From: a virus
Direction: 5' to 3' (one strand)
Virus record (IMG/VR): IMGVR_UViG_3300050821_002954
Location: 1-38,538 of that record
DNA length: 38,538 bases
A model generated the notes under the pieces. The model was not told the DNA's origin, searched no databases, and worked only from the letters and a program-made list of their open reading frames with translations. Shown here piece by piece: positions 1 to 6,389 of the stretch; the first letter of the stretch is position 1, and each line of letters starts with the position of its first letter. The position numbers and the translations under genes are program-made.

Positions 1-1
1 G

Positions 2-283
2 TGCGCGCTGGACGGTGACCTATACGCAAGTGCCCCAATAGGTACCAACCCGTGGACAGACGAAGCATCAGCGGGGAAAGTGGGAACCGGAATATACAAC
101 ATCATCATGCAAGCCAGCTTTTTCAACGTGATCTCGATAGCGAAGGATCTATTCGCCCCGATAGGCACCGTCGAAGAGATCATCAACGGGATCGGTTTCG
201 CCGCAAAGGGAATGAACGCGCCACACTGGCAGTACGAACCGTTCGTACCGGCGATGGTCAATTATTTGTTGAGCAAAATTTAG
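2..283 (+). CDS. lysB: LysB-like mycolylarabinogalactan esterase, C-terminal part (5' end outside window)
   Basis: The reading frame is open from the window edge and ends at TAG 281-283, giving 93 residues of a longer protein. Seen: a GDLYA motif near the start, a run of hydrophobic helices, and a PHWQY motif near the end. In the LysB family (serine esterases that cut the ester between mycolic acids and arabinogalactan at host lysis) the C-terminal third carries a similar GD-[LI]-YA segment and a late PH-x-x-Y motif with the catalytic His. The Ser nucleophile would lie upstream of the window. The small proteins that follow fit the end of a lysis cassette. Identification is by motif memory only; another cutinase-like hydrolase is the main alternative. 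Confidence 0.7.
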   Translation, partial: CALDGDLYASAPIGTNPWTDEASAGKVGTGIYNIIMQASFFNVISIAKDLFAPIGTVEEIINGIGFAAKGMNAPHWQYEPFVPAMVNYLLSKI

Positions 284-299
284 GGAGATGTTATGTATC

Positions 300-497
300 A
301 TGCCCGATGTCACCACGCAACCGTGGACACTTAACCGCCCATGGAATCCCACACAGGGACAACATCATACGCATTGCCCCAACATCGGCAGCTACCGCTA
401 CCTGTGCCGCACCGGCAACAGCCCGACCTACGATTTCACCTACTCGCATGTAGGTTTCGGGAAAGTGGTGTGGCACAAAGGTAACCGCGATGGTTAG
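300..497 (+). CDS. hypothetical small protein (65 aa)
   Basis: Not recognised. The ATG at 300 lies 12 nt after GGAG at 284-287; an in-frame ATG at 288 is too close to that site, so 300 is preferred. The protein has two Cys and many His, Trp and Tyr residues and no membrane segment. Its end overlaps the next gene by 8 nt, suggesting translational coupling within the lysis cassette. Confidence 0.55.
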   Translation: MPDVTTQPWTLNRPWNPTQGQHHTHCPNIGSYRYLCRTGNSPTYDFTYSHVGFGKVVWHKGNRDG

Positions 498-1104
498 CGA
501 ACAAGAGAACTTCGATCAGCGAAGCCAAGAGGGGCGCGGTTCAACCCCCAAACCTGACCCCACCGTGCTCACCACCGAGGCGCTGCTACGTGAAATCTCT
601 GCTTTGCGAACGCTTATCGATCAGCGGATCAGCGCAACCGAGTCCCTATTCGAAACCAAAATCCTGTTGGGCCGCGAGGGCGGCGCGGGCCTTAAAGAGT
701 TGCTGACATCCAAGATTGACGACTTGGAGAAGATGCTGGGCGAACGCTACGCCACCCAGACCAAAGCCCTCGACGCGGCGTTCGTGGCCCAACAGACCGC
801 CGTCGCAACGCAATTCGAAGCGTCCGAAAAGGCCATCGAAAAGGCGAACGCGGCCACCGAGAAACGTTTTGACTCCATGAGTGAGCTTCTCTCGCAACAG
901 AGTTTGTCTCTTGATCGTCGTATCACCGAGATCAAAACCATTGTGGACAAAGGATTTACCGGCGTAGAGACAAGACAGGTTGGCATCGGTGAGAAGCGCG
1001 AGGATTCGCGCGCCAACGTCGCGATAATGATTTCGGTGGGCGTCGGCGTCCTGTCCATCATTGCGATGTTCGTCACCACCATGATTATTGTGGCGCACCA
1101 CTGA
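490..1104 (+). CDS. coiled-coil protein with C-terminal membrane anchor
   Basis: A 204-residue protein. Residues about 25-165 are charged, Ala/Glu/Lys-rich and heptad-like, typical of a long coiled coil; residues about 176-201 form one hydrophobic transmembrane helix ending in a His pair. Such tail-anchored coiled-coil proteins are common next to lysis genes in actinophages and some have been considered holin-like or lysis-regulating; that role here is inference from position. Start chosen because AAAGG at 477-481 is 8 nt upstream. The stop overlaps the next start (TGATG). Confidence 0.75.
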   Translation: MVSEQENFDQRSQEGRGSTPKPDPTVLTTEALLREISALRTLIDQRISATESLFETKILLGREGGAGLKELLTSKIDDLEKMLGERYATQTKALDAAFVAQQTAVATQFEASEKAIEKANAATEKRFDSMSELLSQQSLSLDRRITEIKTIVDKGFTGVETRQVGIGEKREDSRANVAIMISVGVGVLSIIAMFVTTMIIVAHH

Positions 1105-1661
1105 TGAAACGCTTTGCCGCACTTGGCATTCTAGGTTTGGTCCTTATCATTCTGTTCAATGCGCCTGCCGCACAAGCGGATGTCGGCGGCGCGGTACCCG
1201 CACCCGGTCTCTGCGAATACCCCGGCGTGTGCGGCAGCGGCATGATAATGAACGCCTACTACTACTGGTCCGACTTCCCCACGGAAATCAATGGGGCACA
1301 CTGGCATTGCCAATGGGGCGGCGCATCGATAGACGCGGCAGCCGGGATCTCGATAATGATGTTCACCGCTGGAATCTCGGGACACATCGGCGCACTTAAC
1401 GGCACCTGTACCTGGCGGTGTCCTGACATGTCGCTGGCCGAACCCCCGAATCCGCCGGGCGCTTGGAAAGACCCGATACGACCTTCGAAATGTAAGACGG
1501 TCGGCCCTGACCCGAACGCACCGCCCGCCGAAGTTGCTGCGCCAGTGGCAGATCCGATACCTCCACCCGCGCCGATCCCCCCGCCGATTCTGCCCGCCGT
1601 GACAGACCCGGCTTGTCCTAACCCTGACGCTACGGTGAACAAAGCATGTGGCGCTGGCTGA
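1104..1661 (+). CDS. exported cysteine-containing protein with proline-rich tail
   Basis: A 185-residue protein with a classic Sec signal peptide: MKR, a hydrophobic core (residues 4-20) and a likely cleavage after AQA at about residue 25. The mature part has several Cys (likely disulfides), Trp/Tyr-rich segments and a Pro/Ala-rich C-terminal region. It looks like small secreted mycobacterial proteins rather than a virion part. Its start overlaps the preceding stop (TGATG). A role at the host envelope, for example lysogenic conversion or lysis support, is inference. Confidence 0.75.
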   Translation: MKRFAALGILGLVLIILFNAPAAQADVGGAVPAPGLCEYPGVCGSGMIMNAYYYWSDFPTEINGAHWHCQWGGASIDAAAGISIMMFTAGISGHIGALNGTCTWRCPDMSLAEPPNPPGAWKDPIRPSKCKTVGPDPNAPPAEVAAPVADPIPPPAPIPPPILPAVTDPACPNPDATVNKACGAG

Positions 1662-1873
1662 GGGATCGGCTGCCGTACCGGTCGCATCACCGCGCGAGCT
1701 GGCATGACCAGTTGCACCGGCCCGAACCGCAGACCCGGCACAACCCTGACACACAGCACAGCCTCGACGCCGGGCAGACGTGGCGCGACGGCTGGCCCCC
1801 GCAGTGGCAGGTCGAACCCGACGACGATGAACCGCCGCAAGTTCCTGGCGATGCTGGCGATGCTGGCCGCTGA
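1646..1873 (+). CDS. hypothetical hydrophilic protein (75 aa)
   Basis: Not recognised. Begins MWRWLRDRL and is rich in His, Arg, Trp, Pro and Asp with no membrane helix. It overlaps the end of the exported-protein gene by 16 nt and the next candidate by 47 nt in a different frame. No clear ribosome site is visible, so it may be translated by coupling or may be spurious. Confidence 0.35.
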   Translation: MWRWLRDRLPYRSHHRASWHDQLHRPEPQTRHNPDTQHSLDAGQTWRDGWPPQWQVEPDDDEPPQVPGDAGDAGR

Positions 1874-2012
1874 CGGCTGCGGGGCGCACCGCCCGGTGGT
1901 CCCGCTGGACGAATCCGTGTACCGCTACGGTGTCAGCCCGCCCGTGTACGGGCGCAGGCGCAGTGAGCCCTTGCGTATCGTCCACAGACCTGATTTCGTC
2001 ACTGTGACGTAA
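1827..2012 (+). CDS. short exported protein, Tat/lipoprotein-like N-terminus (61 aa)
   Basis: Starts MNRRKFLAML: a twin-arginine-like n-region followed by a hydrophobic stretch and a Cys at residue 19 in an A-D-G-C context, which only loosely fits a lipobox. The rest is Pro/Arg-rich. Last gene of the rightward lysis-proximal group. The AT-rich gap after it (2013-2030) leads straight into the first repeated promoter. Export is inferred; the ribosome site is weak. Confidence 0.45.
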   Translation: MNRRKFLAMLAMLAADGCGAHRPVVPLDESVYRYGVSPPVYGRRRSEPLRIVHRPDFVTVT

Positions 2013-2030
2013 AGCACCTTTTTATTTACC

Positions 2031-2059
2031 TTGACGTGTCCCCACAATGGGCGTACAGT
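2031..2059 (+). promoter_or_regulatory. repeated leaderless promoter, copy 1
   Basis: -35 TTGACG (2031-2036), 17-nt spacer, -10 TACAGT (2054-2059), then 7 nt and ATG at 2067. The spacer carries CCCA-CAA-TGGG inside a looser TGT...ACA dyad, a possible operator. One of six near-identical copies in the window. The distance predicts that transcription starts at or next to the A of the start codon. Confidence 0.85.
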
Positions 2060-2066
2060 CCTGGGT

Positions 2067-2267
2067 ATGAAGTTCACCAGGATCGCCCCCGGTCGCTACA
2101 CCGGTACCGATGGCACCCACACTGTCACCATCAATCGCGTTCGTGAAGGTGTCCTACGCTTTGCCGAATGGATGTGGGTTGCCAGGGTGGACGGCGAATG
2201 GATCACCAATGCTGACACTCTGGCAGACGCGAAAGCAGCGGTAATCGCAAAGGTTGCCAACCCTTGA
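2067..2267 (+). CDS. small protein behind repeated promoter 1 (66 aa)
   Basis: Not recognised. Starts MKFTRIAPGRYTG; mixed alpha/beta-looking sequence with Trp pairs and a C-terminal helix around TLADAKAAV. No Shine-Dalgarno sequence precedes the ATG, which sits 7 nt after the -10 box, consistent with a leaderless mRNA. Its TGA stop (2265-2267) lies inside the -35 box of the next promoter copy, so gene and promoter behave as one module. Confidence 0.7.
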   Translation: MKFTRIAPGRYTGTDGTHTVTINRVREGVLRFAEWMWVARVDGEWITNADTLADAKAAVIAKVANP

Positions 2268-2292
2268 CATGTCCCCACAATGGGCGTACAGT
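2264..2292 (+). promoter_or_regulatory. repeated promoter, copy 2 (start codon downstream lost)
   Basis: TTGACA (2264-2269), 17 nt, TACAGT (2287-2292). The same 7-nt spacer as copies 4 and 5 (CAGTGTT) follows, but the next triplet is ATC instead of ATG. The transcript would therefore not begin with a usable ATG; the gene it serves starts at 2372 with a conventional ribosome site. The leader (about 2300-2371) can form GCGGG-AAAT-CCCGC and ACCCTTG-AAAGGG type hairpins. Confidence 0.8.
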
Positions 2293-2371
2293 CAGTGTTA
2301 TCAGGCCGAGACAGGCACCCAAGCTAGCGGGAAATCCCCGCGCTTCTACCCTTGAAAGGGGGTGCGTTCCT

Positions 2372-2524
2372 ATGAACGCAATCATCGTCCCGGCCACCGG
2401 CCACTGCTCGCAGTGCGGGCGTCAGGTTCGCGTCAGCGAGCCGTTCGCCTTTCGGGGCATGGACCGGCTTCGCGCCACGCTTGCCTGCGGGCACGTCGTT
2501 CTCCGAGAGGAGGCCGGGCTGTGA
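2372..2524 (+). CDS. zinc-ribbon microprotein (50 aa)
   Basis: Contains C-S-Q-C near residue 12 and a later C-G-H, a likely zinc-binding knuckle. Start ATG 2372 is preceded by AAGGGGG (2356-2362) at 9 nt. The same frame stays open back to 2300, where related genes have their leaderless ATG. The TGA overlaps the next GTG start (GTGA). Function unknown. Confidence 0.65.
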   Translation: MNAIIVPATGHCSQCGRQVRVSEPFAFRGMDRLRATLACGHVVLREEAGL

Positions 2525-2724
2525 CCCGCATGAGCACCACCCAGATCCACGCCGACCGCGTTGGCGACGTGCTGGTGTCGACTGTGCTGATTGAGCCGTT
2601 CGGCTATTACGAAACGGCCATCGTCCGGCGCAGCCAGCCGGTCGAACTGGTCGAGTCGAACATTGCTGATGCTGGCGCGGCTGCCGAGTTGCACCGCGCC
2701 ACGGTCGAGCAATTAACCCCTTGA
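2521..2724 (+). CDS. hypothetical small protein (67 aa), GTG start
   Basis: GTG at 2521 overlaps the preceding TGA and is 7 nt after AGAGGAGG (2506-2513); the ATG at 2530 would be 16 nt away, so GTG is preferred. Acidic and amphipathic, no membrane segment or Cys cluster. Unknown role; second gene of the transcript from promoter copy 2. Its stop overlaps the -35 of copy 3. Confidence 0.6.
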   Translation: MTRMSTTQIHADRVGDVLVSTVLIEPFGYYETAIVRRSQPVELVESNIADAGAAAELHRATVEQLTP

Positions 2725-2749
2725 CGTGTCCCCACAATGGGCGTACAGT
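2721..2749 (+). promoter_or_regulatory. repeated leaderless promoter, copy 3
   Basis: TTGACG (2721-2726), 17-nt spacer identical to copy 1, TACAGT (2744-2749), then CACGGGT and ATG at 2757. The -35 begins within the stop codon of the upstream gene. Confidence 0.85.
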
Positions 2750-2756
2750 CACGGGT

Positions 2757-2963
2757 ATGAGCACACCACAGAAGCTAGCCATCGAAATGGGCGAGGGCCG
2801 CAGCTACGGATCGATCCACGCTGCCGGTTGCCGCGACCTACGCGACCCCGAGTCATTGGGGTCGGCCAGCACCAAAACCGAGGCTAGCGCATTAGCGGAG
2901 GATCTGACCGGCTGGGATGAGGACGAATACCACTTCGCACCATGCGTGAAGCTGCCGAAATGA
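2757..2963 (+). CDS. small protein behind repeated promoter 3 (68 aa)
   Basis: Not recognised. MSTPQKLAIEMGEG start, acidic, with isolated Cys at about residues 25 and 63 and a GWDEDEYHFAPC segment. The ATG follows the -10 box by exactly 7 nt with no ribosome site, so leaderless translation is expected. Confidence 0.7.
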   Translation: MSTPQKLAIEMGEGRSYGSIHAAGCRDLRDPESLGSASTKTEASALAEDLTGWDEDEYHFAPCVKLPK

Positions 2964-2968
2964 ACCCC

Positions 2969-2997
2969 TTGACATGTCCCCACACTGGGTGTACAGT
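2969..2997 (+). promoter_or_regulatory. repeated leaderless promoter, copy 4
   Basis: TTGACA (2969-2974), spacer with two changes from the common form (CACACTGGGTG), TACAGT (2992-2997), CAGTGTT, ATG 3005. The spacer changes weaken the right half of the putative operator. Confidence 0.83.
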
Positions 2998-3004
2998 CAG
3001 TGTT

Positions 3005-3211
3005 ATGAGCAAAGAAACCCTCACCCCCGGCACCGAAGTTATCAAGAGCGGCTACCCCGGCGTCGTCCTCTGCGAGTACCTGCCCGGCATGTACGAAGTC
3101 CGGCTGGCCAGCGGCGTCGTCGTCGTACCCATCGAAGAACTTTCCTACATCCGGCGCGACCCGAAAGCGCCGCGCGGCATCGTCTACGTCAGCACCAAAG
3201 CACCCCGTTAA
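3005..3211 (+). CDS. small protein behind repeated promoter 4 (68 aa)
   Basis: MSKETLTPGTEVIKSGYPG followed by alternating hydrophobic strands ending in Arg/Lys-rich segments: a small beta-barrel (SH3/KOW-like) look, similar in style to the leftward 69-residue protein at 6530-6739. Leaderless start 7 nt after the -10. Function unknown. Confidence 0.7.
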   Translation: MSKETLTPGTEVIKSGYPGVVLCEYLPGMYEVRLASGVVVVPIEELSYIRRDPKAPRGIVYVSTKAPR

Positions 3212-3238
3212 ACACCACCCGAAAGGCAAGTGATCACC

Positions 3239-3739
3239 ATGAGCATGACCCGCAAGCACTACACCGAAGCCGCCGCCGTCATCAACGAGGCACGCGACAA
3301 ATCCTACGAAAACGAGGCCAAAGGGCTTACGGTTAACGTCTACCGCACCAACGCTTTTGGTGGCGTTGACTGCACTAATAAGGGTGCGTCGGCTAAGGCT
3401 GACGAGTTCACCGTGATCGGTGTCGTGCGCGAGCCACGCAGCAAAGAGGTATTGATTCAGCCCATGCCGCGCGACTCGCGGGTGTTCCCGCCAACCGACA
3501 AGGCACCGGCAGCGGTGCTGGTTCAAAGCCAATTAGCCGGTGCGACACCGCATCTGGTACCGCTCGACGTGTGGCTGTCGGGCCGGTGGTCGATGGATGG
3601 CGGCAACCTAGCCGACAGCAGCGACTCACGCTGGACCGCCGTCGTGTCGAGTTTCCTGCCCGCTGGCCTGTATGTGTCAGCGGTCAGCATCCACGACCGT
3701 GTTGAAACCGCCGAACAATCACGACAACTCAGCATCTAA
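3239..3739 (+). CDS. hypothetical protein (166 aa)
   Basis: Starts MSMTRKHYTEAAAVINEARD; an N-terminal helix pair is followed by a beta-rich region. No recognised domain. GAAAGG (3221-3226) is 12 nt upstream of ATG 3239; a GTG at 3230 is in frame but too close to that site. Lies between promoter-module genes and the small-gene cluster, so an immunity-region accessory role is possible. Confidence 0.65.
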   Translation: MSMTRKHYTEAAAVINEARDKSYENEAKGLTVNVYRTNAFGGVDCTNKGASAKADEFTVIGVVREPRSKEVLIQPMPRDSRVFPPTDKAPAAVLVQSQLAGATPHLVPLDVWLSGRWSMDGGNLADSSDSRWTAVVSSFLPAGLYVSAVSIHDRVETAEQSRQLSI

Positions 3740-3763
3740 TACCACAAACGGAAAGGTCACGAA

Positions 3764-3943
3764 ATGAATCCGCCAACCTACTACCGGACACGCGCGGCGC
3801 GGCAAGCGTATACCAGCCATGGCGAACGGTACGCGCAATATATCGAGAATCACACGCTGTCGCTTATCAAGCGCGGAAAGCTACCGGAGTCCGCGATAGA
3901 CCAGAACCTAGGCGAACGTCTCGCCGGAAACGATGCCCGATGA
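3764..3943 (+). CDS. hypothetical small basic protein (59 aa)
   Basis: GGAAAGG (3750-3756) is 7 nt before ATG 3764. The protein begins MNPPTYYRTRAARQAY and is helical, rich in Arg and Tyr. Its TGA overlaps the next ATG (ATGA). Not recognised. Confidence 0.6.
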   Translation: MNPPTYYRTRAARQAYTSHGERYAQYIENHTLSLIKRGKLPESAIDQNLGERLAGNDAR

Positions 3944-4017
3944 GCATATGCCCGAAGTGCGGATACGAACACAACATCGATGACCCGCACACTTGCCCCA
4001 ACTACGACGAGGAGTGA
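3940..4017 (+). CDS. 25-residue zinc-knuckle microprotein
   Basis: Reads MSICPKCGYEHNIDDPHTCP...: C-x2-C and a later H-x-C, enough for one zinc site. ATGA overlap with the upstream gene; the GAGGAG near its end serves the following gene. Its size makes it uncertain, but the Cys spacing and coupling support it. Confidence 0.5.
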   Translation: MSICPKCGYEHNIDDPHTCPNYDEE

Positions 4018-4018
4018 C

Positions 4019-4213
4019 ATGACAACTAAGCACCGGCATGTCCGCATAGACGACACCACTTGGGACAAGGGCCAACAGCGCGCCGCGCGGGAGGGTACCA
4101 CCCTTTCGGCAGTGATCCGTGAATTCGTCGTCGCCTACGCAGCCGGTCAACTCACCCGCAATTGGATCAAAAGACTGAAGCCCATCGATGAAAACGCCGG
4201 GCTGGAAACATGA
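4019..4213 (+). CDS. ribbon-helix-helix DNA-binding protein (64 aa)
   Basis: MTTKHRHVRIDDTTWDKGQQ...: a short strand (HVRID), then two helices with the pattern AAREGTTLSAVIREFV, typical of Arc/CopG-type RHH regulators, which dimerise and bind operators with the paired strands. GGAG of the preceding gene lies 4 nt upstream. It heads a string of ATGA-coupled genes (4210, 4425, 4502) and may regulate them; the target is inference. Confidence 0.72.
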   Translation: MTTKHRHVRIDDTTWDKGQQRAAREGTTLSAVIREFVVAYAAGQLTRNWIKRLKPIDENAGLET

Positions 4214-4428
4214 CCGCTCGACGGAAAATCATTCTCTACCTGAGAGGCATCGTCACCGGACTCCTGACCGCCACCGCCGTCGGCGGCGCACCGGCAGGCC
4301 ACGCCGACCCCACCCCGCCACCCGCACCGCCGCACATCACGATCCTGCCGCCCTGGTGCTTCCCAGACCCCACAGTGTGCGGCTGGAAATACGACCCACA
4401 ACAACACGGAGGCTGGTACCAACCATGA
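4210..4428 (+). CDS. small exported protein (72 aa)
   Basis: Positively charged start MTARRK, a hydrophobic core and a likely signal-peptidase site after GHA (about residue 32), then a Pro-rich mature part with two Cys. It ends in WYQP, as does the next microprotein. ATGA overlaps at both ends. Probably secreted; function unknown. Confidence 0.65.
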   Translation: MTARRKIILYLRGIVTGLLTATAVGGAPAGHADPTPPPAPPHITILPPWCFPDPTVCGWKYDPQQHGGWYQP

Positions 4429-4505
4429 GTAATGCAGAACTGGAACGCATCTTGAACTACCTACGAGACACCGGGCAACTTGATCCGAAATGGTACCAGC
4501 CATGA
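4425..4505 (+). CDS. 26-residue coupled microprotein
   Basis: MSNAELERILNYLRDTG... ending KWYQP. ATGA overlaps with both neighbours. The gene is bracketed by two near-identical 15-bp stretches (4414-4428 and 4491-4505, one difference), each encoding WYQP plus the ATGA junction, so the unit looks like an insertion or duplication that kept the coupling intact. Confidence 0.5.
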   Translation: MSNAELERILNYLRDTGQLDPKWYQP

Positions 4506-5155
4506 AACTTGAAGACACCGCTGTCGGGGTAGCGCCCGACTGCCCAACAATATCCGCGCTAGCACCGCAGCCCGAAAGGGCGAGGAGCGAACAAGCATGG
4601 GGCGACGAAACCCCCACCGCCCCAACGCAACCCCGCCCGATACCCTACGCGCTGACCGGCCTACTGGGCACCGTCATGCTCTCCGCTATCGGCCTGGCAT
4701 CCTACATGCTGGTAACCGGGCACGCCCCACAACCCCCACCCATCGCTGCGCCCCCCACAACGACAACCGTTGTGCCGCTACCGAAGCCACCGCCCGGCGA
4801 CATCCACGACGGCCTGCCACCACTACCGGTCACGATCACCCCGCCACCGGTCACGGTCACCGCCCCCGCACCGACCCCTGTGGTAGTGCCGCCGCCGACG
4901 CCGGTACAGAGTCAGCAGGACCGCGAGTATCTGCGGATGCTGGCCGCTGACTGGAAGCGTGACGGCTGGGATATCGATGACCCGGCCAAGGCAATCGAAA
5001 ACGCGCACCACATCTGCCGCGACATGGCCGGACCTAGCCACCCGACCCGGCTACAGATGGCGCACGCAATACATTTCGACGACAACCCGCCCTATGCGCT
5101 CGTCTACGACATGGTGCTCGACGCGAACACCGTCTACTGCCCGCAACTAGACTAA
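4502..5155 (+). CDS. membrane-anchored DUF732-like protein
   Basis: A 217-residue protein: cytoplasmic N-terminus (about 44 residues), one transmembrane helix (about 45-68, TGLLGTVMLSAIGLASYMLV), a Pro/Thr-rich wall-spanning linker, and a C-terminal extracytoplasmic domain beginning DREYLRMLAADW, with two Cys (HHICRD, VYCPQ). The D-x-x-[FY]-L...W..D...A...C pattern matches DUF732, a domain common in exported mycobacterial proteins. Start ATG 4502 overlaps the upstream stop. A host-surface or superinfection role is possible but not shown. The dispersed 29-nt DNA element at 4562-4590 lies inside this gene. Confidence 0.7.
   Translation: MKLEDTAVGVAPDCPTISALAPQPERARSEQAWGDETPTAPTQPRPIPYALTGLLGTVMLSAIGLASYMLVTGHAPQPPPIAAPPTTTTVVPLPKPPPGDIHDGLPPLPVTITPPPVTVTAPAPTPVVVPPPTPVQSQQDREYLRMLAADWKRDGWDIDDPAKAIENAHHICRDMAGPSHPTRLQMAHAIHFDDNPPYALVYDMVLDANTVYCPQLD
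4562..4590 (+). repeat. dispersed DNA element, copy A
   Basis: Shares about 28 nt with 10897-10925 and 20037-20065 (core CAGCCCGAA..GGGCGAGGAGC). This copy has one extra A, so the encoded residues shift from QPEGRGA to QPERARS while the DNA stays alike. Contains a GCCC-GAAA-GGGC hairpin. Confidence 0.65.
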
Positions 5156-5159
5156 GGTG

Positions 5160-5188
5160 TTGACATGTCCCCACAATGGGCGTACAGT
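5160..5188 (+). promoter_or_regulatory. repeated leaderless promoter, copy 5
   Basis: TTGACA (5160-5165), common spacer, TACAGT (5183-5188), CAGTGTT, ATG 5196. Identical to copy 2 through the spacer region, about 2.2 kb from copy 4, directly after the DUF732-like gene. Confidence 0.85.
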
Positions 5189-5195
5189 CAGTGTT

Positions 5196-5369
5196 ATGAA
5201 GGTCAAAGTCAGTTTCACGGTGGATGTCGACTATGCCGAATGGTCACAGCAGGCCATTGCAGCCGGTAATGAAGTGTCACCGTCACAATGCCGCGATAAC
5301 TTAAATGCACTCGCGGAAGAATCGTTTGCTTACACTATGGAAAATTACGTCAAGATAGAATTCGTTTAG
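5196..5369 (+). CDS. small protein behind repeated promoter 5 (57 aa)
   Basis: MKVKVSFTVDVDYAEW...: an N-terminal beta strand, an acidic helix, and a final strand (YVKIEFV), suggesting a compact alpha/beta fold. Leaderless start. It is convergent with the integrase gene and overlaps its stop by 4 nt, with no terminator between them. Function unknown. Confidence 0.7.
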   Translation: MKVKVSFTVDVDYAEWSQQAIAAGNEVSPSQCRDNLNALAEESFAYTMENYVKIEFV

Positions 5370-6223
5370 CTTGCCGCTTCGGATACCGCGCGGATCTCCG
5401 CTGACGACACCGCCGTATAACGCTGAGTCGTCGCCACCGACGCATGGCCAAGAGCCTCTTGCACCGCTCTCAGGTTATGCGTCCCGGCGTAGCCCCTCGT
5501 CGCGAAGCGGTGCCGCAGTTTGTGCATGGACCACCCTTTCGGCATCACCCGGCTTACCAAATGCCCGACCCGATCCGCGCTCATGTGCCCGTTGATCTTG
5601 CCGGGGAACAGGAACCCGCCGAACGGTTGCGCGGCGCTGATCGTATCCGCCAGCGTGACGGTCACCGGCACCACCCGCTGCTTAGACCCCTTACCGTGCA
5701 CGATCAACGCGGCCCCGTCGACACCATGCACCAAATCATCGGTATGCACAGCGGCGACCTCCGCGCGGCGCAACCCCGCCTCACACGCAAGCCGCGCCAT
5801 CAGCACCGTCCGCGCGTCGGCCACGTCCAACAGGTGCCGCCAGATCTCGTCGGTGGCCGGTTTCGGCATCCCCAGCGGGGCGCGCACCTTCGGCAACTCC
5901 AATGTCGGATCAGCCTCTACGATGCCCGCTGCGGCGGCCCACCGGTAGAACGATGCCAGGCTGGCGCGGGTGCCCCGACGATGCTCCATGGAGAACCCTG
6001 GACGCCCCAAAACACCCACCAGGGCCGCGCTGGTTATGTCGCGCGGATCAGCCGCGTCGAGCATGCGGGCCACGCAACGAACATGCGCGCGCCGGACACG
6101 CCGGGTCGCCGGGGACGCCCCGGCAGCGACCAGCCAAGTCATCCAACCGTCAACGGCGGCATCCCAGCGGCCCGGCAGCGGATAAGACAGTATGTGTATG
6201 CGATGTGAACCCCCGATGTCCAT
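5366..6223 (-). CDS. int: tyrosine integrase
   Basis: A 285-residue tyrosine recombinase for attP x attB integration. Seen: N-terminal SAM-like core-binding region (about 20-105); catalytic R152 (AGLRRAEV), K178 (HGKGSKQR), H234-x-x-R237 (HKLRHR), H260 (LGHAS) and the nucleophile Y269 (TTQRYT). It has no long arm-binding domain, so it is on the short side for phage integrases. ATG 6223 follows AAGGA by 9 nt. The C-terminus SEAAS ends in small residues, which may act as a degradation tag as in integration-dependent immunity phages (inference). Last gene of the leftward block; attP candidate lies 1.25 kb upstream. Confidence 0.92.
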   Translation of the reverse strand: MDIGGSHRIHILSYPLPGRWDAAVDGWMTWLVAAGASPATRRVRRAHVRCVARMLDAADPRDITSAALVGVLGRPGFSMEHRRGTRASLASFYRWAAAAGIVEADPTLELPKVRAPLGMPKPATDEIWRHLLDVADARTVLMARLACEAGLRRAEVAAVHTDDLVHGVDGAALIVHGKGSKQRVVPVTVTLADTISAAQPFGGFLFPGKINGHMSADRVGHLVSRVMPKGWSMHKLRHRFATRGYAGTHNLRAVQEALGHASVATTQRYTAVSSAEIRAVSEAAS

Positions 6224-6389
6224 GACCGGTAATCCTTACTCCATCGTCAATTGATCCGCCACATTCCTGTGAAGTCAACGCCTGTTTTGACAGGAACATT
6301 GTCAGCTATGCATGTGCTCAATCATTTCCGCATGTGCGTACTCACCACTGTATCCATCTCCGCATGTGCGCTCGTCGTCAACCACGAGG
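6224..6389. promoter_or_regulatory. upstream region of int with inverted and direct repeats
   Basis: No gene seen. Contains an inverted repeat ACATTCCTGT (6261-6270) / ACAGGAACAT (6290-6299, 9 of 10 matching) around CCTGT-TTTG-ACAGG, plus CATGTGC at 6311, 6331 and 6363; two of these extend to TCCGCATGTGCG (6327-6338, 6359-6370). These may be sites for a regulator of int or integrase arm sites, although they are over 1.1 kb from the attP core. A weak leftward -35 TTGACT lies near 6275-6280. Confidence 0.45.

Noticed and set aside
2013-2030. Intrinsic terminator after the lysis-proximal genes
   Set aside because: A T-rich stretch is present but no stem of useful length precedes it.
5371-6225. 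Long plus-strand open frames opposite the integrase
   Set aside because: They are antisense shadows of a gene with a complete catalytic set; they lack ribosome sites and are Arg/Pro-rich in the way shadow frames of GC-rich genes are.
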